Under the pieces are notes generated by a model. That model made no database searches. It had not been told where the DNA came from and saw only the letters and a list, made by a program, of their open reading frames with translations. DNA of 64,000 nt from assembly GCA_022457155.1 (NCBI GenBank), contig JAJGOT010000199.1:851501-915500 (forward strand), read 5' to 3'. Below are positions 12,401 through 21,800 of the stretch, in pieces. The translations under genes and the position numbers were made by a program. The stretch is from Cladopsammia gracilis (Eukaryota; Cnidaria; Anthozoa; Scleractinia; Dendrophylliidae). How positions within the stretch are numbered: position 1 is the stretch's first letter; the number at the start of each line of letters is the position of its first letter.

Positions 12401-15400
12401 GGGGGGGTTGCTCTTGCTTTCACAAAGGATAACACAGGAATGAATGATCATGACAGTGGAACGCTCAAAAAGGTCTTATCTGAATACATGCATTTTAAAG
12501 ATATCCATAACGGAAACTAGTGTAGTAATTAACCCTTTTAACATATCTATGATAAAAACACTCAATTACTACCACAAACAGACTCAGTAGATGGGGTTAA
12601 ACGTATGTTTATTCAATAAACCGCCAAACCCAAAGGGGAAAAAGAATAAAAAAAGGGTTTGAGAAGAAGAAGTTACGATGTGGGAGAGAGTCTGGTTGTG
12701 ATAGAATGGAGAATTTTAAAGTTATTTTCGTTGGAAAGAGTGAGATAGATTAAATATGCGTCACTCTTCTAATCGCCATGCGATTTAATAAAAGCTGTAG
12801 GCGCTCGATTACAAAAAGCAAATGTAGCGCCTCCGCGACGACAACTGTGCGAGGAATACTGTGTGAGGAATACTGTGCGGGATTAAACCTAATGGCTGAA
12901 AGAGCATTATACTGGTGAGCCAAGATAGGCCTGTACGATCCCCGAGATTGACAAACGAATAATGGTGAAGAGGGCGACAATTGTACACTAGCTAAATACT
13001 GCCTAAGCGCGGTGACAGGACAAAGGGGCGAACCGGGAATAAACGGCAAGGGAATTTCTAAAACCCGCTCCCGAAACTGGAGTGTCTTAGTGCGCGTGAT
13101 GCGCAACAAAACCCCTTGCGGTGTGAAAGTCATGCTAGATAGTGTCAAAAAACACGCCTGGAAATCGCCAATTTCAGACTACTAAATTAGAGATACGTAA
13201 AAAAGAAAAGAAGGCTACTAAAAATAAAGCACGCATGCAGACGTGCAAATGATTATCTAAATCGAAAAGACGGGACAATTGTAAAAGGATCTCAACAGAG
13301 ATCGGTTCTTTTCGTGCGACACAATCACCCAAGATCCGACGCACCGCTCGTTTGGCGAGATAAACGTCATATTAAATCGTCAAGAAAGGCAAAACTGGCA
13401 CCACACGAGCGGTTAATATGTGAAATAATGCTCAAATAATTAACGATCGAACGGTATGACGTTAAAGAACGTGACAAAAAAAACTAAATAAAGCAAATAA
13501 ACGGATTTGGAAACTGGGAAAGGCAAGAAATCGAAATATTGGCAAAACAATAAATATGTTCGCATATAGCATCTCATAGAGCGCTTTGTGGAGTCGCAAA
13601 AAGCATGGACCTGGATAGTTCCTAAATACTGCTGCAAAGCGTCGATGTGATCTGCGAGATAAAATTGAAAAACAGATTGAAAGAAAGAAAAATCAATAAA
13701 CTTAATAAGGATCTATGAAAATAAATGGAAGTAGCTACTTAATATACATTAAAAACGAACATAGAGTCGCTAGGAAATACTTGGGTAAGGTTCAAGGTAG
13801 CTACGGCATGCTGCAAATAGTCTGAGTACGAGGAGTCTAAGTGAGAACGACTCAACGCATCCGCTAAAACGTTAGACTATGACTTCCCGCTAATGTAACG
13901 CGCAGATAAACGGATATTGTTAAGAGACAGCAACAACCAAATTTCACGTAGACAACGCTGCATGAAGGCGTTCGTTGAACGTTGATTGTTCAGTGCGTAT
14001 ACGCTGACCTGATTGTAAGCAGTTCGAGCTGGTTAATGTTCAAATATTGACTAGCAATAAAAGGAGGAAACTTGGCATGGAAGAATTCCCCAAAACACAC
14101 TGCACCACAAGCATCAAGACAAGCATCACATGCCAACAGTTCTGGATCGACACAGTAATGGCGGTCGGAATTGTTGCTCTTGCTTTCACAAAGGATAACA
14201 CAGGAATGAATGATCGTGACAGTGGAACACTGACTCAAAAAGGTCTTATCTGAATACATGCATTCCAAAGATATCCATAACGGAAACTAGTGTAGTAATT
14301 AACCCTTTTAACATATCTATGATAAAAACACTCAATTGCATCACCTTCCTGACTCTTCAACGAACCAGATACAAACACGAATAAAAAGTCAGAAAAGATT
14401 GTTTGTGAAGCAAAGTAACAGGTGAAGTTAAATCGAATTTAAGAACTCTACTAACTTACCGTTTCCTAAACACAGATTTTAAAAGCCCGTAATCGTCACA
14501 CTCGTCGGACTCCATCCTCAAACACGTGCAGACTGCACAATCGGTCAAACTCGAAACGCAACATTCATATATTTTCCAACTAGGGTTGAGTGAGGCATGA
14601 AGTGGAACTTGAAGACAGTTTGGACAATAAAGTTTATGTTTCGTGTTTTTGTTTCGTGCCATTTTAAAGTTGTTTCTGCTTCTTTTCTTTCTTTGTTTTT
14701 TGTTTTTTTGGTAAAAATCGTAAGGAATTATTTTTCTGTTTTTTTTTTTTCATCCGCATTTTATCATCCGCATTTTGTTATCCGCATTTTAATATCCGCC
14801 GTCCGCCATCCGCCATCCGCCGCCATCCGGTCCTCATTTTACAGAACGGTGAACTCTCATAACTCATAACTCTCATAACAGTGAACTCCTAGACGACCGG
14901 CACAACAGTCATTTGTATTCCCGATTCAACTCCAGACACGTCCTCAAAAGAACCAGAGACTGTTATCATAATACTGATACGTTTTTACAACAAGGTACAA
15001 TAATTCACTCACTAGTTTTCTCGTTGTTTATGTTCATATTGGCGCCAGAACAGCAACCATAACTATGGGAACTATACAACCTCCGGTCAGGAAGTAAAAT
15101 TGCAGTTTAATACCGATGCCTTGGATTTTATTTATACTTCACCAGAAATCCGCAAACATTTCCTTCCAGCAGAAATTTTAGCTGTCTCCGCGACCCGCAA
15201 AATATCCTTGTGCACGGTAGCTAAATTAACAAAACTATGACGTCTTTCCCATACTATTGCATAATCAAACCGTAATAGCAATGAATCAAAATTGAACAAA
15301 CGCAATTTTGCTTTGCCATATCGCTCATATTAAAACACAAACTTTCCCGTCCCATTTAACTTTCTTAAAACGTCTCCATTCGTAAAAATACACCGTGAAA

Positions 15401-15851
15401 TTCTCAAACTGCGTTTGCCAAAAAAAAAAACGCAAGGCAGCTTAAATGGCTTTACGACAAATGATTGAAACTGATAGGTAACGTGAGATATCGAAACTTA
15501 AGAAGAACTTAATACCTTTGCGGTAACGTAATGTGAGATATGACAAGTTCATCACAAGTTTTGACATCCCGATACCCAAGGGAAATTAACAATAGGTCCG
15601 GGGGTGCTCCCCAAAAATTTTAGGAGCAGTATGTGACGCCCTTCTTGAAATCCTAACCGGTTTAACCAACCATATCCTCAATGCCCTAATATAGCTTCTA
15701 TAAAGAAGAAACAACTACCCCCCCGGACAAAAGTCCACAAAAATTTGTTAACAACTTTTGTCCCCATATTCTACTGACTCCTATATCTCGTTTCGCGCGC
15801 ATGCGCTTTAACGAGATAAAAATGGAAAATTATTAATTATTAATTATTAAT

Positions 15852-15894
<43 letters not shown>

Positions 15895-18800
15895 ACAATG
15901 GCGAGGCGAAGGCGAGCCATTGTAAACGCCCATACAGATCGTACAGTAGACTATACCTTGATTCCCAAACCATCTTCAGGGTCTGCCAACATATTTCCCC
16001 AATTTTGAATTTCCCAGTCATCTGTCAGTTTGTCTGGGGAATCTAAAAGTTAAAGTCCGAGAACACACAAAAATAAATCATCTTCATTGTAACTATTTAA
16101 CTAATACATGTGTCCACACAGTATTGCAACTGGAAGCACAACATACTGCTGGACCATTTGAGAAAGCAGTTTCTCCAGACAATAATATAAGCTGCACTTT
16201 TTTGCCCAAAATTTGAGCTTCAAAACTCGGGGTGCAGCTTATCTGCAAGTGCAGCTTATACACTGGAGTTTAAGGGAACTGTTTCCAAGAGGAAAACTTG
16301 GAATATACATGTAAGTAAAGTTCTCCTTATCAGTGCTGCTGTTGATCAAAACAATGAACCTCAAATCATATTCTTCTGCTTACCATAAAAAGCCTCCAGA
16401 ACTTCACGCACATAGTCAAAAATGACCTCGAAAATGAGCATCGCATCATCTCTGTAGGGGTAGTTTGGGAATGCCTCTGTGTCATCAACCTTCAGAACAA
16501 TCATAAAATGTGTAAACTGTCTTAAACTTTGAGATTAAGTTAAGTAAGCACGAAGTGAGAGATCATAAGAGTTAAGCTTTTCATATTTAACAAGGCCACT
16601 ATTAAATATGCAAAACAGCTACTCAATCAGTCAAAGCATGTGTTACATAATAAAAACATTATAAAGCAATAATATTATGTGAGAGCTGTCATTAGAAACT
16701 GGCAGCCAGTAATATTATATATTTGCCAAGTCTCTCACCTTAGGCATGAGTCTCACGCTTGCGAGTCCAAAACTCCGATCTCATGTCAACTCACACCTTT
16801 GGAGCAATTTCTCACGCCTGACTTACAGATTTGAGCTACCAGCCTTAACCGATCGCATGATCCAATTAAAAATATAGTGTAATGTAATAATGTTATATTA
16901 AATGTAATAATGTAATATTTTATAATAACTGTAGTAGTAGTAGTATTTTTAGTAATAGCAGTATTTTTCTCTTTTATTTTAATGCACAGCCCCATAAGCT
17001 TGTACATGTAGCTTTAATCACATTGTATTGTATGGTGTTGTACATTCATACATCTTTGTCATACATCTTTGTCTCTTCATCTCAGAATAGATTGGGTTGT
17101 CTTCGGATTTGGTTGGGTCGCCTTCGGAAATCCTGGCACTCCCACGAAATAATTCTCACACCTATCACTCAGAAAACGTTGGCAGGAAAAATATTCTGAC
17201 CAGCAAGTATTAGGTTTGAAAACGATTAAAGAACAGCAATCATGGAAGGCCATCTTGAGTTTATGACTGCCCGTTTTTCATATGCAGCCAGCAACCTCAA
17301 AGTTTAATGACAGTACTGTGTAAGTTGCATGTAATTACCCCTCTGGCTTTTATATCAGCAGGAAGCCATCCATCTGTGTCCATTCGCCATGACTGCCAGC
17401 TGTAAATAAAGTCAAACATGTTTTATTAAATCAAGTTAAACTGGTCAAGAGCTTATCGTAAAGCTAAAGTGTTCACTAGCCAACCCAGACCCAGCTTCAT
17501 ATGTGGGTTGAGTTTGTTCTTGGTTCTTGTCCTTGCAACCTCGTTCCCAGGGTCTCTCTTCTTCCCGCCCCCCTGGAGCGAGAGAGAGAGAGACCCTGGT
17601 TGGGGCTGGTCACGTGTCTCCCAGAATCTGGGAGATTTCAATTAAAGGACACGGGGGAGGGGCGGCAAAGTGTGAAATTTGTCTGCTCTAGCTGGGCATT
17701 GCGAAAACAAATGCAAAAGCGTTCGGCGGCTCGCGACAAATGTGAAGCGGCGGTCATCCGCAGACTTCGAAAACATATCCACATGGTCTGGTTCTGAAAG
17801 TGTAAGTTGTTTTAGGATCAGAGGAATTGCCACGGCGCTTGAAGATTTACCGCAGTGAAGCTAATGTTGAACATGCTGCGGAATGCAATCCAATTTTATT
17901 ACTTGACGCCGCTAAGCTTGCGCTCTTGATTTTAATATGGCATTGTTCCGGACTGGGATGAATTATCGCTACATACTGCTTAACAGGCGACCTTCAAGCT
18001 TCATTCGAAAGGTCCATTAAAGTGCTGCCGTCTGTTCTCGGGCGATGGCAAAGCAAGAACTGAGAAGCGGCCGCCACGGAACCAATGTTTGCCACGCTGA
18101 TCAACAGTACACTTTTATAACAGGAAATGATCGAGAGAAGACAATGATAGCTTTTATTCTTTGTGTGTGAGGCATGTTGTTTAGTTCAATGTTCACCAGT
18201 TCCAGTCGTTTGAATGTTTATACATTGTTGATTTATATACTTGTGAATGTTTGGGCAACAATTTTATCCTTGTGCATTGTTTATTCGCTTTTGTTTGAAT
18301 AGTTTAGGGCTTTGTTCATATTATGTTCAGTTCGAAAATTATAAGCTGTCAAGATCTTTTGTCCCTATTTATTCAGTAAAAAACGGGAGGCATAACATAA
18401 ACAGCAAAAAAGAAGCACTTTGTACGGCCAAAGAGATTTCATAACATCCCTATTCGGTTGACATGGAACATATTTATTTCCCAGCCACAGCTGAAACAAT
18501 AACAGTCGCGCACAGCACGAGCCTAGCCACTGTGCAGAAAACAAGACAACGTTACAAACACTGTCTACCCCTCCTTAGGATTATAATTGTCCACCAGACA
18601 CGTGACCAGCCCCAACCAGGGTCTCTCTCTCTCTCGCTCCAGGGGACGGGAAGAAGAGAGACCCTGGGAACGAGGTTGTTGTCCTTGCTCCAAGGTTTTT
18701 TTTTATCCAGGGTACTCCAGTTTTTCCTTCCTCCACAAAAACCAGTATTTCCAAATTCCAATTTGATCTGGAATCTGATGCTACAGGTTTGTCAGTGAGT

Positions 18801-21800
18801 GGCCAGATTGTTAAGTGTCACCCTGGTTAAACAAAGTTGATTTATCTAATTTCTGGTCAGTGAGCAAAAAGTATGACAATATTTCCCTCTCAACTCACGT
18901 ATGACTGACAAGCTCCATCAATCCACCAGCTCCTGTTGTCATGGTGTTATCAATCCATCCATTTGGCGCAACCAGCCGTGCTAGGGCAAGACTAAACAAC
19001 AACAAGACAAAACACATTTGTTCATAACTCATTTAATTAAAAAGGAATAACTTGAATTTAATTTAATGGTAACTTACGAGTTGATTGCCAGGAGATAAAG
19101 AAAGTGAGGAGCTAGTAGCCTGAAGACAGGGTGAGATGGTGACAGCTGACGATGAGTTCCCACGCAGATTGTTTCAGCTACCAAATGAGTAAAGCCTGCA
19201 CAAAACAAAAACACAAACCATGTCAACTGTTAAATCTGATTCTGAGGTTGTCTCTGTAACTATATCATCATTATCATAATCTTTCTTACTATCATCCTCC
19301 TCCTCTTTGATCATCACAAAGCTAAGTTCTCAACAACTTTTTCACAACTGTACCATTTCTGTGCACAGGTACAACAAGGTGGCACATTAGCCAACATGCC
19401 TTTAAATTTGTATTCAAACACTTTTTGCACCAATAATACTAGACTTGTGACACCTCCCACAGGTGTTACAGGTAACAAGATCAGGTAAAACAATGAAGAT
19501 TATCTTCAATCATGATCCTTCTTAATGATAACATCATCCTCATCATTATCAGCAAGCACTTACCCAGATGAGTACAGGACTGGTGGAATGCAGCATCAGC
19601 GTTGTTGTAATACATCTTTGCCATCATCCAGGTGTACTTAGGATCACTTGGTACAAACACCTACAAATCACAATATTAAAATAATTACCGCAAAAGCTCT
19701 TCAAAGCCCCAGGAGAGGGGGCTCGTTTAATTCCAGGTATCAAGAAGTGAGAACAAAGGGGGGAGGGGGAGGGGGACATGGAAAATATTAGACAAAGTGA
19801 GTACAATTCTTACTGGATTTTCATCTGATGGTCTCTGGAACAACTGGATTGCAACAGGCATCAACTCCTTTTTGTCATTAGCAAAGAACAATGCCATCGG
19901 CTTGCAAATCTAAATTGGGAAAGGACACAAAACATTAAGTGGTGGTGAAACATGAAAACTAATGCAAGAGCCAAACAATGTATGAGCTATACATCATCAT
20001 CACACAAACAAAGAGATTCCATCCTCTTCATCAATGTGGAGTTATAATGTACAAATACATTACAACTACTTTTGTTCACGTGTGTGTTGTCATCATTGTG
20101 GGAATAAATCTGTATTCAACATTGCTTGGGTTACTGTTAGTGAACATTGCATAATTTAAACATCGATCACAGATATTAGATTACAACATTCATATAAATG
20201 AAATCTCTCCTAATAAAAATACACTTACTGTAAGTACTTTCTCATGTACATGTAACTCACCACTCTGTTGAACCTGCACATCACATCACTGAGTTTCTTC
20301 AAGTTCACAATATACAGTTTCTTTTTCTTCAGGGCTTCATCCAGTGTCAGCCCATCAAGGAAAGGCTCGACCAGCTCAGGAGTGACTTTAAAACTAATTA
20401 AAAATAAATACATTTTACATGATTCTCCTTATTTTCATCACCTGATTGCTAATAACTTTGCATTGATATTGCAAGGAGAAAAATATAAGGTGTTGTTTCT
20501 TAAACTAGGGGTGGGGTGAGGGGGGGGGGGAGGTGTTAGATACAGACATCTTACTTTTCTGGGATTTCTGTGCAAAGTCTAATGAGGGTTGGATTGCACC
20601 CTTGCACTCTCTGGCGGCCAAAGTTGGTATCTTCTTTCCAATTAAAATAACCCTGCAATGAACAGTTATTAAAAAAAAAAAAGATTTAGTCAGTGTTAAA
20701 AAAAAAAAACAGATAAGTTGATGGTCTCATCTATCTGTCTTGTTCTTTTATTAATATCTTGCTATTTTGAACCCAAAACCTGTCTCCCTTTGGATATTGA
20801 TATACAGTTATTTACAACATTTAACTTACTACAAGTGTGTACTAACATCCAACAAATACCAATTCTCCCAGTTCCTGTCCCCTGCTCTCCCAGTTCTTAT
20901 GCCTCGTCTCCTCATCTCCCCATTTAATCTCCTGGTTACAACGCTCCACTTTCCCAGTTCCCATCAATATATCTCTACTTCTCCCATTCCCATGCCCTAC
21001 CCTCTCTCTTGACTCCCTACCTCTTCTCTATACCCCCCCACTCCCATTTCCCACCCCCTGCCCTCCCAGCTCCTACTCCCTGTACTCCTGATTCCCCACC
21101 CCCTTAAATTCCTAGTTTCCTGTCCCTACTCTCCTAATTTTCACCCCATTTTGTCTTCAGTTTCTATATCCTTGTCCCCCAGCACTCATAAAGGTCTAGG
21201 GATGTGAAACTAATCTGACCAGAGGCCCCTGACCCTGTTTAAGACAAAAATCGCTGATTTTCCTACCCTGTTTAAGACAGAATTCCGATTTGTGATACCC
21301 TGTTTAAGACATTTAACCCGAAAATATTTTGCTGTAGTTTAGTTCGTAGAACATCCGCGCAGGCTGTTTATCGTCCAAGAAAAGATACCCTGTTTAAGAC
21401 AAAAATCCCAAAAAACATACCCTGGCTGGCCGCACGTCCCCATTAAGCCCTTATAAGGGAGTACCCCCTCCCACCCCACCCCACCCCCCCCCCCGGGCCA
21501 GAGGCCAACTTACATAAGGCTTGTTGAGACTTCCTTTGTATAAATTGCCAAAGTCATCCAAGGTCTCCCAAGGATCTGATGTCAGTTTTGCCAGCTTGCA
21601 TTTCACAGCTAATGTGTATTTTGTCTGCTGGATATTCCACTACATAAACAAAAATAAATCATATTTTAATTGTGAGATACCACATAGAAAGAAATATTAA
21701 GCCTCAGAGGGCTAATTATTTCATTTCAGACCCCAAAAGAAGAGGAGGCATAAGAAATGGCTTATTTTAAATCATTAATAATAACTAATCACTAAATTAC

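Larger units (their letters stand above)
12281..14338 (-). mobile_element. Ngaro/PAT-like tyrosine-recombinase retroelement, internally deleted
   Basis: On the minus strand the order is A1 (14338-14175), core, B1 (12618-12562), A2 (12566-12408), B2 (12345-12281). A1 and A2 are about 160-bp direct repeats starting from a shared TTGCTCTTGCTTTCACAAAGG-type edge. B1 and B2 share CTACCACAAACAGACTCAGT. This is the split-direct-repeat arrangement of Ngaro/PAT-type DIRS-order retrotransposons. The core carries an RNase H remnant and a tyrosine recombinase in the expected order, but gag and reverse transcriptase are absent. An 18-nt poly-G run (12390-12407) separates A2 from B2. The element sits in lipoxygenase intron 12. 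Confidence 0.65.
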
